Source: Rotaria sordida
Lineage: Eukaryota > Rotifera > Eurotatoria > Philodinida > Philodinidae
NCBI GenBank assembly: GCA_905250125.1
Contig: CAJNOL010000201.1
Location: forward strand, 1 to 64,000
DNA length: 64,000 nt
Direction: 5' to 3'
The first letter of the stretch is position 1. Every line of letters begins with the position of its first letter. The position numbers and the translations under genes were made by a program. This document shows positions 38,101-49,500 of this stretch, piece after piece. Below the pieces are notes generated by a model. It saw only the letters and a program-made list of their open reading frames with translations. It did no database searches and was not told the origin of the DNA.

Positions 38101-41100
38101 TGTCTTATGTAGATTCAATTAAACTATGAATACTCTGAAAAGAGTTTGTGTTCTTAGTTTATCACTGTGGAGATATTGCACTTTTACAGTGCTTTTTAAA
38201 TGCACGATCTGATTACAAATTCTGTCATTTTTCCTATCCTAAGATAGGGTGATGAAAAAAGTTTTAGCAACAACGTATTTTTCATTTTTGTTTTTTATAA
38301 TTTTATGTAATCAGCTCAAATTTCAATGGTAATTTTATTCGTCATTGGAGTTTTCGATCTAATGCATTCTATGGCAAGGTTTCTAAAAACCGGACATAGT
38401 AGCTTTCAAATCCTAGAAGATCTTGTCGGAGCTAATTTTTAACAATGCCATTTCAAAGAGAACAAAATGAGGGGTCGACGTATTTTTTATGACCTTTCTT
38501 TAAATATTTAAAATTTCTTACAAAAAGTGTAAAACAACGAACTTTATCCAAAAATCTCTGAAAAGACGCCTTTTCTTGGTTTTTAAGATAATTTTAAATT
38601 TTTAAGAGAAGGTCATAGAAAATGTGGCAACCTAACATTTTGTTCTCTTTAAGATGACATTCTTAAAATATGGCTCCGATAAGATCTTCTGAGACATAAA
38701 AACTAGCGTATCCGGTTTTTTAGAAACCTTCCCATTACAGTTCATCTATGGAATCTTGCTTTATAGAAAACTATCAAACATACGTTACTGCTAAACCTTT
38801 TTCCATCATTGTATCTTAAGACCAGAAAAGCAAAGTTTCAAGTGGAAATTCAAAAATCAGTTTTTCTGTTATCCATAGCATTCATTTCAAGAATACCATA
38901 GAAGTATAGTATCTCCACAATATCTTTTTAGAATATTCATAGCTCATTTCGATCTACATAATACACATAGTCTCAACTCAAAATTGATTTATCAATTGAA
39001 GGACTTTTCTGATTATATGATTTTTTTTTTCAATAAAAATTTATCTTTTTTTGTTTTTAGGAAAATGCTCATTTTTATTTCAGTGAAGCAATTATATCAG
39101 CTATTGAACAAATAAAATTTACTCAACAATGTAATAAATATTTTGGTCAAACATGGTCATCATCAATAGCTAGTATGTTATCACCATGTGAAACAACACA
39201 TACATCATCATCAAATAGTAGTTCATCACCACCAATACAGCAATATACACCTTGTAATTCAAAATTATTATTAAATAATGGAACAAAAGTTAGTTGATTG
39301 AAATTTTCTATTAATATCAATTTTCTAAATAAATAAATATTTATTTAGAGTTTAAATAGAGAATTATCACAATCAAATCGACATGATGATATAACAGAAT
39401 CAACTACAGATTCAAGTGAATAATTATTTCGTTATGTGTTGAAAAGATAATTTATTAAGTTTTTTATTTTTTTTTAATTTTAGCTGAACCACCAAATAAT
39501 TTTGATTGGTCAATTCGTAGTTCAATATTAAGTTTAAAGTAATTTGATTAATCTTATAATTTGTTTTGTTTTTTTTGTAAATTGATTATTTTAGTTTACA
39601 AGAATCATCAGCTGAAGCAATAGGTATATTATAATCGATTTGTTTTTTGTTTTTCTATAATCTCTTTTTTATATTTGTTTAGCATTAGCATTAATGGAAA
39701 CATGGAAAAATTTTAAAGTTCCCACAGCACCCGAACTCTTTTGGATGATTCCACATGATGAAGATTTACCACAAGAGGTAAAAATTATAACAGAAAAAAA
39801 AATATATATTTAGTTTCTATTTCAAAAGTAAAAATTTCCTTTTCCTTTGTTTTTTCAAGTTATTACCACTTCCAGATGGAATTTCAATTGATCCCAGTGA
39901 AGATTATCTTTCGAATGAAGATGGTCAAAGGGTAAATTATTTACTAATGGAATGCTATTATTATCCATTCAAAAAGTCAATTAACTTTGTTGTATCACAA
40001 ATAACTTAGATATAAAAGTCGCTAGCGATCTACAATTTTCAGTATTATGCCCTTGAAAATTTTTCCAGTACACATTAACTTTTACGATAGTAATTTGATA
40101 GAGAAAATCAAGACCTCTCTAGGTGATTCATTTGGCAGGTTATAAGCATTCTTCTGAGAGACTCCCGAAGTCGACCAATTGACTACTGGTCAGTTTGAAA
40201 TCAGTTGATATAAAAGATTTTGATGAGACATTCCACAAAGTTGAAAAAGATGATCGGTTGAAATTACACAATAGATTTTCGAACTCAAAAATACGTGCGA
40301 TTATGAGATAAATACGATATTCATTATTGAAACATTCATAGAATCTGAATTACGTATTTCATAAAAATGAGAAGCTCTCATTTAGTAATATATGGTTTAC
40401 TTTACATTTCCGTGCATTTCAGAGCTCTATATAATCTTCTCAGATGATATTACTTGTCAGAGCCGCATCGATATATACGTCGTAGAAATTTTTTCTCCAC
40501 TTATCTACAGCTTGATAGTTTATAAAAGCAAAGTATCGTAATAAGTGAGAATTAATGTATCTACGAAGTGTCGATGACAGATGAACGTGTTAATGAGAAA
40601 AATAGTGTAATGAATGCGTAACTCACATTACCCAATAGCAAGCAACTGAAACAGTATTGAAGTAAATTTTTGGTTCGTCGATAATTATCACAGCTTTTAT
40701 CAAAGCTCTCAAACAGTTTGAAAACTCCAATTTATCGAATCTTGTACACTTCTGTGCTTGTAAGCAAATCTAGTCGTAACTACAACACAAAATAAGTTGA
40801 TCACAATCGAAGCCCACCTTCAAACTTTTGACTTGCGACACAAAACAGAAGATCCGTGAGCTACTATTCTGTAGGAGAGTATATCCACACATTCCAAACT
40901 AATCAGTAGTCAATTTTGGAGGTCTCAGAAGAATGATTACAACTTGGCAATGGAACCATTGAGAGAGGCCGATCTTTGATAGATCTCATTCGAATACTGA
41001 AAGTCGCAGATTCCTAGCTATTGTATAATTTAATCTAAATATTAGTACATTTTATGATTTGAAAGAAATTTCTAAAAATGAAAATTTTTTTTTTTTTATT

Positions 41101-42949
41101 AAAGATTCTATGTCGTGGTAATAGTCAATGGGCACCACCTCGTGAACAATTGATCTTTCATATTCATCAACCTCCAAAGTACATGCATATATGATAAATT
41201 CAAACTCCATAAAAAAAAAATATATAAATATATTTTTTATTTAGTCGTGATTCTCAATTAAGAAAACAAGGTTATCTATGTGCTGGTTGTGGACGTCATG
41301 TTGAAAAAGGTTTTGCACATCGTTATAGATATTGTGAATATACAGGTTATACTATCAAATAAATATAAAACAACATAAATCATAATTTTTTTTTTTCTTC
41401 TATTAATATTTAGGCAAATATTTTTGTCGTAGTTGTCATTCGGATAAAAAATCATTTTTACCATCATATATAATAACAAAATGGGATTTTTCAAGCAAAC
41501 ATAGTGTATCTAATTTTGCATTTGATTATTTAAATCGTATATATAGTGATCCAACATTTAATTTAAATGATTTAAATCCAAAATTATATGAAAAAAGTAA
41601 ACAATTAAGAATAATAGATGAATTACGTTGGTCACTTTTTTATCTTCGTCATTATATTTTAACATGTCGTTTTGCTGAAGAAAAAAAGTAAGAGGAAAAA
41701 AAAACAAAATTCTACTTTTTTTTTTGTTTTTCAAAAATAAAATTCTTTTAAAATAGTTATCAACAAATATTACAAAAATTATCATCATATATATATACAG
41801 ATCCATATATATATTCAATACAAGATTTATATAAAGTAAATTTATTTTTGTAAATAAAAATGAAATAAAAAAAAAAATAAAAACTAAATTCTTTTTCTTT
41901 AGATAAAATCAGGTGATTTAATAAAGGTGCTTGAACCAATGGTAATTAATTTACGTGAACATGTATTAACATGTCCATTATGTTATGCCAAAGGATTTAT
42001 ATGTGAAATATGTATGAATGATAAAGATATTATTTTTCCATTTGATTTAGATATAACAAGTGTTTGTCCAGGTTAAATTCTTAAAGATCTAAAATAAAAA
42101 TAATAAATATCAATGATATTTTTGTTTTAGTATGTCAATCATGCTTCCATTTTCAATGTCATGAAAATAGACAATATCATTGTCCTAAATGCCAAAGAAA
42201 CAAAAGTAGAAAGTAAGAAAAAACATATGTTCTAGTTTTTTAATGATCCATAATAAGTAATAAACGATTAATAAGAATAATATTAGATAATTCTTACAAG
42301 TACTTTTATAGATATAATTCTTAGTATACAAAAACCGCTTATAATATGTTATTTACAGGTCATTAGCACTATATCAAATCTGTTTTCTTTTTATTCAATA
42401 AGACAAAGATTAAAAATACGATATTATATAGTAATAATAGTTATTTCCTATGTTATTTTGTTTTGTTTGATTTGATATTTTCATAGTTTTCTCAAGACTT
42501 TATACCGAATGATGAATGAATGTATTTAATAATTTACAAAATATCTTCTACATTATCCTTACATGTAAATAAATTTTCCTTAGAAATACATTCTTTCACT
42601 ATGTAACCGATATGATCTGTCACATTAGTATTTCAATCTATGTTTTGAGTCTATCATCATAAAATAGAATAAATTGGATTTCATTCAGCTGTCTAATTAA
42701 CTCTTTCGGATATAATACTCAATTGAGATAATATAAAGTATTACTTTCTTTTATTATATATAGAGAAAAAAATTACACTAGATTTATTATTTAATTGAAA
42801 TTCACTAGAGAATTCTTGAAAATTGATATGATATTCTTAAAAAAAAAAACAACTTATCAATTTTTCTTTTCTATTTCAGTAGTCTAACTTCATCAAATCG
42901 TAGTAATACACCAACAAATATTCAACATGAAGATGGTATAATTACATAA
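29135..42949 (+). CDS. RUBCN: Rubicon (RUN domain Beclin-1-interacting protein)
   Basis: Twenty exons: 29135-29145, 29236-29386, 32281-32497, 35060-35166, 35231-35351, 35413-35886, 37921-38024, 39061-39288, 39349-39415, 39484-39538, 39595-39623, 39683-39777, 39860-39931, 41105-41178, 41245-41345, 41414-41687, 41757-41835, 41903-42071, 42131-42212, 42880-42949. All join in phase to 859 residues (human 972). Rubicon dampens PI3K class III and autophagosome maturation and binds Rab7. The RUN domain fills the first 165 residues. A mid-protein segment matches human (DVEKENAHFYFSEAIISAIE), as does AEAIALALMETWKN...LPLPDG. The C-terminal Rubicon-homology domain (from about 578) starts RGNSQWAPPREQLIFHIHQP and carries zinc-binding Cys groups CAGCG, CRSCH, CPLCYAKGFICEIC, CPVCQSC and CPKC. 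The exon 6 donor is uncertain: 35886 or 35904, both phase 1. Read past it, exon 6 stops at 35930. Exon 1 codes only MNNS; exon 11 is 29 bases. Introns carry three fold-back elements and a nested gene. Confidence 0.92.
29565..30225. mobile_element. Fold-back element FB3 in Rubicon intron 2
   Basis: The left arm 'tagagacctgtagttttcat' then 'cattcaagagaaaagacctg' is matched by the complement of the right arm, 'taaagacctgcagttttcaa' then 'cattcaagagagaagatctg'. Pairing resumes further in at 'cgatctac' and 'ccgttcgagag'. Arms are roughly 300 bases. No coding frame was seen; edges are approximate. Confidence 0.6.
30300..30680. repeat. Dispersed repeat, pair with 9105-9510
   Basis: Second copy, in Rubicon intron 2, directly after fold-back element FB3. 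Confidence 0.55.
32623..33009 (-). CDS. Small secreted protein, candidate amidated neuropeptide precursor
   Basis: A single 128-residue open frame lies in Rubicon intron 3 on the opposite strand. It has an ATG start, and a hydrophobic stretch at about residues 19-33 (VVLLLSFVLFMCCILP) followed by SMSNAYP looks like a signal peptide with cleavage near 39. The middle is Asn/Asp/Ser-rich. The end is charged and not low-complexity: ERNERGTGFYIVRNGDYILL, then a final MRPYIGRRR. A Gly followed by basic residues at the very C terminus is the classical signal for C-terminal amidation, so a mature peptide ending RPYI-amide can be inferred. I do not recognise the family. An ordinary secreted protein, or chance, remains possible. 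Confidence 0.55.
   Translation of the reverse strand: MLFFFVTTANKLYSSPSRVVLLLSFVLFMCCILPSMSNAYPFYSSSSSSLSITNNINNDNNDNDIKDRDWFVLNEKTLNNDNNDNIYLERNERGTGFYIVRNGDYILLIPDSKHHFTKNMRPYIGRRR
38055..39010. mobile_element. Fold-back element FB4 in Rubicon intron 7
   Basis: The intron is almost filled by a near-palindrome. Left blocks ('ttcttcaactgataaatca', 'gtcttatgtagattc', 'aagatagggtgatgaaaaaa', 'ggtttctaaaaaccggaca', 'agatcttgtcggagctaat') recur complemented and in reverse order on the right. The best-conserved arms are 38239-38500 and 38600-38820. The outer arms match those of FB2. No transposase is present. It fits a non-autonomous fold-back DNA transposon. Confidence 0.7.
40015..41035. mobile_element. 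Fold-back element FB5 in Rubicon intron 13
   Basis: The left arm ('gctagcgatctacaatttt', 'cagtatt', then 'gcattcttctgagagactcc' and 'caattgactactggtcag') is matched by the complement of the right arm ('gctaggaatctgcgacttt', 'tcattcttctgagacctcc', 'aattgactactgattag'). Arms are about 200 bases, with a spacer of about 600 bases. It looks unrelated in sequence to FB2/FB4. Confidence 0.6.
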
Positions 42950-43790
42950 AATTTTCAGAAAATAAAACCGTGTAATTTTTGTTTTTAAATAAAAAATGTC
43001 TTTCATAAATTATTTATTCTTGTTATTTTTTTTTTTTTTCTAATAATATTTTTGTTTTCTTCACCGGTCTTTTTTTTTTTTAATTTCTTCCTCTTGTTAA
43101 AAATTCTATTGTGTATATATTTGTTTGCTAGTTAATATTACATGCATGTCAAAAATGCAAAAGAAAACCAAGCCTCTTTAATATATTTTTCTTTTTTTTT
43201 TCTTGGCTTTCTTATTAATATAATAATGACGTTACTATCAGCACATAGATATTCATCATTTTTTTTTTTAAATAAAAAACGAATATCAATAAACAAGAAT
43301 CAAGTTGTTAGTTCTGATGATGAAAGAAGTTTGCTTGATTATAGTTGATATATCTTCATTCCGTCGATTTTTGCCTCGTATTCGCTTTCTTTTTTTCCTT
43401 TCTTCCTTTCGCTCTTTCTTATTTTTTTTTTTCTTTTGCAATAACCACCTTCCTACAATATTATACAAAGAATAGTCCCATATATATCTCCATTGACAAA
43501 TGCGACCGAAGACATTAATTGATCGTTGCTTGATGACAAGCGAACGAGCATTGAGAGTGTCGAGCTCGCATAATCGATAACGAAGAAAAGCGGAAGACAA
43601 AGCATCATCTCCGTAAGTACTTTCAAGAAAATCCATGTCATCAATAACTGAAAAGAGGAAAAAAACAGAAGAAGAAGAAAAAGAAGATCGAACGATTTTA
43701 TTTTATATTATCATTAGTATGTTTTCCATTTTATTTTTTTTTTATTTTTATTTAATAAATAGTATAACGAATGATTAAAAAATTTACAAA

Positions 43791-43876
43791 ATGAGTGCAA
43801 GTCGATATGCAGTTGTTCGACGTCTTAGTCGAGTACTTCTATTACCTCTACATGGCCATACTATGACTAATGATAG
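43791..43876 (+). CDS. Candidate alternative first exon A of the K2P channel
   Basis: An ATG opens 28 codons plus two bases (MSASRYAVVRRLSRVLLLPL...) ending at a strong donor (AG|GTAAGA). The two-base overhang is the phase needed to join the K2P exon at 46672, giving ...TNDS-MRRRK. It is a candidate isoform start 2.8 kb upstream of that exon. Chance is possible; there is no transcript evidence. Confidence 0.45.
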
Positions 43877-45575
43877 GTAAGAATTGTTAAATCTACTTTG
43901 TTCTTAGGGAATTCTTTTCTTTTTTTTTTGTCATTGTCATAAGAATTTTCTTAGTTGTCGTACTCATGAATAATGATATGTGTAGATAATAAACAGCTTT
44001 TGTGATCTCAATAGTATACAATGTGTATACATTCTCATTTGGGACCGAGAAAAAAAAAAGAGAAAGAAAAAAGCTCCAATCTATCAATACAATAAGGTCG
44101 ACGATGAGCATACCAAACCAATCGAGTTTCGGAATAAGAAACGACTAAGAATAAAAGAAAAAAAAACCCGACGCATGAATGATTAAATAGAACATTTGCT
44201 TTTGGTTCATATTAAAGAACACTTGTATATTGATTGACAACAAACCAAACTAAGTAAGTATCAATAATATTACTTTAATATTTGATTAAATAGAATAATT
44301 ATCAAGAATTCTATTGTATTGTATTAATCAATATTATAAGAAATTAGAAATTAAATAAGTTATATAATTCTGTTAGTAAATCTAATTAATTTTTTTTTTT
44401 TCAAATAATAATTTTATTATATTATTTGTTCATTAATTAATTGCATTTCTTTTTTGTTTTGTATAGATATAAACATATAAGAATAAACATAAAAGCACTT
44501 GACCTATGAGAATTAATCATTAGTTAATTGATATAAACACACATAAATAAACAGACTTCATAATAATTGTTAGTCCGTTCATAAACGAAAAGAAGAATTA
44601 TTCTACATAATCTTTTCATCTTATTTTATCATCGATAATATTCTTCATTATGAAATCATTCTCATGTTTTTCCATGTAACTATAAAAGAATGTACATATA
44701 CATATATCTTCAAAAAACAAAATCAATCTTCTAGAGAATGATAGTAGTTGTAGCTTGCGCTTGACTGCTAACTTTGCTATTGTTATGTAAGTTGTGAATA
44801 CAATTTCTGTTTCCTTACTTATATGCAAAGTGCTTCGTTTGTACATACATAAGAAAAAAAAAAGTAAATGAGACATAAAGTAGTGTCATCTCGATGGTGT
44901 TTCAGGCCAATGCATTTACTAGGGTAGCTCTCTCTCTCGTTGCACTCATTACCACTAGAAAAAAGTATAATTAGTGATGGCAACCATATCATCGGATGAA
45001 TGAACACAATTAATTGAATTGATTGATTGATTGATTGCTTACATACTTTGTACTGTTTTTTGACATAAAGAAAAATATGCTGATGTATTGCTTATCATAA
45101 ATTGTATTTGTCAAAACTACTTTTTCGACAGATAATAATTATTTGAATATATTTCTGTTCCAATTTTTTTTTTTTTCTAAGACAAAAGAAAATGTTGAAG
45201 ATCAGCTGATCTATCATATTACTAATTCAATCAATAAAACAATAATTTGTTGCTTTCCTACGATCTTTAACATTTATTTTAATCGATTACTTGTTATATA
45301 AAGCTTATTAGTTAGATGTAGAATTATTATTTATTATGTTTGTGTCGTTCGTTCATCGCAAATGATCCATAGGGTATTCGGACATTTTCTTTTTTAGTAC
45401 TTTATCACACATAATTCTCTCGGTTCTCATTGATATGATTACCGAAATACTTTTTTTTTTCATATGAGGAAGAAGAAAAAACCGAGAAATGATGAACTGA
45501 TCATAAAGTTGTCTATCGTATAAAATATTATTCTTGTGCTACGATGAATTTAACATTACTTTGCCTAACGTGTAT

Positions 45576-45772
45576 ATGATGGAAACAACGACATATTTAC
45601 ATCGAGTAGATCTATCATCATCATCAACGCCTCGTATGATTATTGTTCGACAGAATAAAGAGAAACCGACAACTTCAGTAAATACATTAAATACTGAAAA
45701 AAATCTTCATCAATTATCAACGATTGATACTTCTATTTCAACGATAAAAAAACCTCGGAAATCACTATTCAA
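45576..45772 (+). CDS. Candidate alternative first exon B of the K2P channel
   Basis: From an ATG pair, 65 codons plus two bases (starting MMETTTYLHRVDLSSSSTPR, ending KKPRKSLF) reach a donor (TTCAA|GTAGGT). The phase again matches the exon at 46672. The peptide is non-repetitive, basic and Ser/Thr-rich, as expected for a cytosolic N terminus. Codon use is mixed and coding-like. Confidence 0.5.
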
Positions 45773-46523
45773 GTAGGTTTGAAAGACATCGAAGAAAATA
45801 TTTCTTTCGTCGTCAATGTCTCTATTTATTTTGTATGATGATATCAAAAAAAGAACTTATGGATTTGTCATTATATCCTTAATTATAAACAAATTGAGTA
45901 GAAGTTTCACTGCATGTCGTCTAGCTAATTGCATGAAAAAAAAACCGAGATGATGAAGAAATGTTAGATCCATATATGTATATATATATTTAAGGATAAA
46001 TATGTCAATCATGACATTATTACTATTATCAAATAAAACAGAATCAATAAAGTGCATCGACTTTGTTCGTGTATGTAACCATTTGAGTATATTCATATAG
46101 TCATCTCGACTCCAGATGATGATGATGATTTCCGGTAGAATAACGCATAACAATAGGTTGATGGCTCGCCTGATAACAGATTTCTTTTTCCATGCATATG
46201 TTCGATGACGTTAGCAATAAGCCATGTACGCGTACAATTGAATGCCGATCAAACAAGTAATAAAAACATCAGTGGTGTCTACATCTATCTCTTTTTCCAG
46301 CCTAGACTGATGATGTATTCTGTTCTGTATTGATTAGAATAGAAGGCACCGACCTGGTTCGTTTTTTTTTCCTCAATGTCTATGTACTTCTATGCTTTAT
46401 GGATGTTCGATTGTATCCATCTGTATATATTGATCTCGTTCTTCTTGATCGTATAAATGATTAAAAGGTCAGCTTTTTTTTTTAAACAATATTAAATAAC
46501 CAAAAGAAAAAAAAGAAGAAGAA

Positions 46524-49500
46524 ATGCATTCTGGTCAGATGTTTATTGTTTATCGATCGGCGACACTTTCATCAAAGTATGCACAAATATTTATTTAGAT
46601 TCTTAAATTCTCACTGTTTTTTTTTAATACGTAATTTAAAATAATATTTTATTTTATATATTTTTATTTAGTATGCGCCGTCGAAAAATTAAAGATTCAT
46701 CTTCTACTGGTGATCATCAAATATGTGCAAGAGAAAATTGTTTAAGATGTTGTAAAAAATTTGCTGCATTTATGTTTTCACGTGTTGGCCTATTTTTTGT
46801 TATGATCGGTTATGTTGCATTAGGTGGCTGGTTATTTCAAGCACTTGAAGCTGGTAATGAACAAGATATGCGTCGTTCAATGAATGAAAAATTTAATTCA
46901 ACACTTTATAAATTATGGGATGGAATTTTACAAGTTAATTCATATCCATATAATGATAAAAAAGGAAATTTTACATTATATGCAACACAAGAACTTGAAA
47001 AATTTGAAGCAACTGTTATTCAACAAATACAACAAGGTTTTGATGGACGAACAAGACCAGGTGCTGATCCGGATTGGAATTTTTTTGGAGCTATACTTTA
47101 TGCTGTTACACTTGTATCAACTATAGGTAAAAATTAGGAGAAGAATTTTCAAACGAAAAAATAAATATGATAAAATGTTTTTTTTTTTTTTGTAAAAAAA
47201 AAACAAAACAGGTTATGGTCATATAACAACAAAAACTATACCAGGAAAAGTTGCAACTGTACTTTATAGTGCATTTGGTGTACCATTAATGATGCTTTTT
47301 GTTGCAAATATTGGTTCAACAATGGCAAAATTATTTGCTTTTGTATTTAGTCGTATAAAAATGTTATTTTGTTGTCAATGGAAAAATAAAAAAAGACGAA
47401 AAAGTTTAAAACAATTTCAACAAAAAAATAATCAAATATCAATTAAAATTGATGAAGAAAAATCCATAAAAAAATCGAATTTAAAACAAACTAAAGATGA
47501 TCAAGAAATAATAGAAAAAAGTAAAGAAATTTTATTTTTTCAATTTTATTTTTTTTTCATTCATATTTATTTAGTTTCAATTAATAATAATAATAATAAT
47601 AATGATGATGATGATCAATTAACGATAATTCCTTTACAAACACAAATTAATTTACTTCCTCAACATAATAAATTTTCAATGAAAGATACAAAACAATTAC
47701 CAGCTGATGTTCGTTTAGATATGTTAACAGGAGTTCCAATAGATATAACAAAATCTCATTCATTAACATCATCAATAAGTACAATTGGTGAACGATCAAA
47801 AGATGCACTTTTTCGTATTAATGAACTTATTCGACAAAATTCCGTCCAAGATATTGACAATTCAATCAATGATGAAGTTTTTAATGATAATGATATTTTA
47901 TTAATGTCAATTAATCAAGATAAACAACAACGTTCTAATGATATTAGTCCAATACAATTTTATATTAATGAAACAAATAAATTAACAAATAATTTAGAAA
48001 ATTCACTTAATGATCAAATTTTTATAAAATCAAAAGAAGAAAAACCAAATATTACAAATCTAGATGATATGAATATTCAACAAGTAAATAATTTTTTTCT
48101 TTTTTCAAAACAACAACAATAAGCTATATATGCAACTACGGAGAATTTTTAAAACCTTAAGAAAAAACAAAAAAACAAAATATCAATTCATTTTTCAATC
48201 TTCGAGAATAAAAAAGAGTTGTAATGCTATGAAGATCTTTCTTTGTAACAGCATACTGGGATTAATAAGAATTTATTTCTTAACTAATCAAACCACTTTA
48301 TTTAGACAAGAAAAAAAAAAAGGATTCCTGTTAAACAGATACACTCACGCAAATCAAAATCCGATGATAAGAAAAACTTAGGTACATTTTCGTACATGAA
48401 GTTAGATGAATACTTTCATAGAAAGAATATCAATGCACTTTGTTAGAATGGTCTTTAGCAGACTATTTGTAAAACAAAGTTGTTATATAGATAATGATAC
48501 ATTGAAATACACATCAACAGAAGGACATGTTGAAATTTCATAATTCAGCCTTTCAATGAATCTGCTAGGTTATAGTCCATTCGGTTCTAAATTTTTGAAT
48601 TCGGATTCGAACTCTACTTCTAATTTCAACGAAGTTTTCAAGTCACTCCGAAGATGTGAGATACTTTTTATTGATAATTTGTATTCTACTATTAACACAC
48701 TCTACACATTTCTCAGACAACCATGACTATAATCTTATAAGAATCAAGTCATCATTGGCTGTTACTTTTAGAGTATGATATGTTAGGTTGAAACTAATTC
48801 GATGGACTCTACTACTAGTAGCAAGAATAGGTCTTGAAATCTATTAACTTGACTTTTTGTTCAATAATGAAAAATGAGATTTGAATCATACCAATCTTGT
48901 TTATTATAAAACTAATATACATATTGTATTTTAGTTTTAATCTACATTTTCTTAAGATCATCCCTCTCCCTCAAGAATCGATCTCAGCCCAAAATCATCC
49001 AAATTGCATGAAAACTTTCAGGATATGTTGGGGCTGGTGAGCGATGGTTATGGTAAAATTTTCAGCCTTGTATCATGACGCTTGACAGAGATATTCACCA
49101 AACAAGAGTCAAAAATAGCTCTATCGTAGTGTCAAGAGTTCTCTGTGAGCCTTCATTTTATACAGGGTGACGCAAAAGTCAGTTTACCGAAAAAAAATCG
49201 AATATCTCCATTATGGCTCGAGCAAACGAGCTGATTTTTTTTATCAATAATAGCGGCATGTTCAAGCTTTATATTCACAAAGACAAGCCTAGAGAGACCG
49301 TTCGTTAAGTATCATCAGTGATTTCAACAAAATAACAAAGTGTCTCTCTAGGCATCTCTTTATGTATATAAAGCTTGAACATGTCTCTATCACTAATAAA
49401 AAGATCAGCTCGTTTGCTCGAGCCATAATGGAGATGTTCGATTTTTTTTTCGGTAAACTGACTTTTGCCCCACCCTGTACATTTTAATTTTTTTTTGTTT

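Larger units (their letters stand above)
42950..46523. other. Region between Rubicon and the main K2P body
   Basis: 3.6 kb of AT-rich sequence with two candidate alternative first exons (listed separately). On the minus strand, bases 43440-43640 have an open frame with mixed codons and no recognisable domain, given only as a weak candidate exon. Confidence 0.4.
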
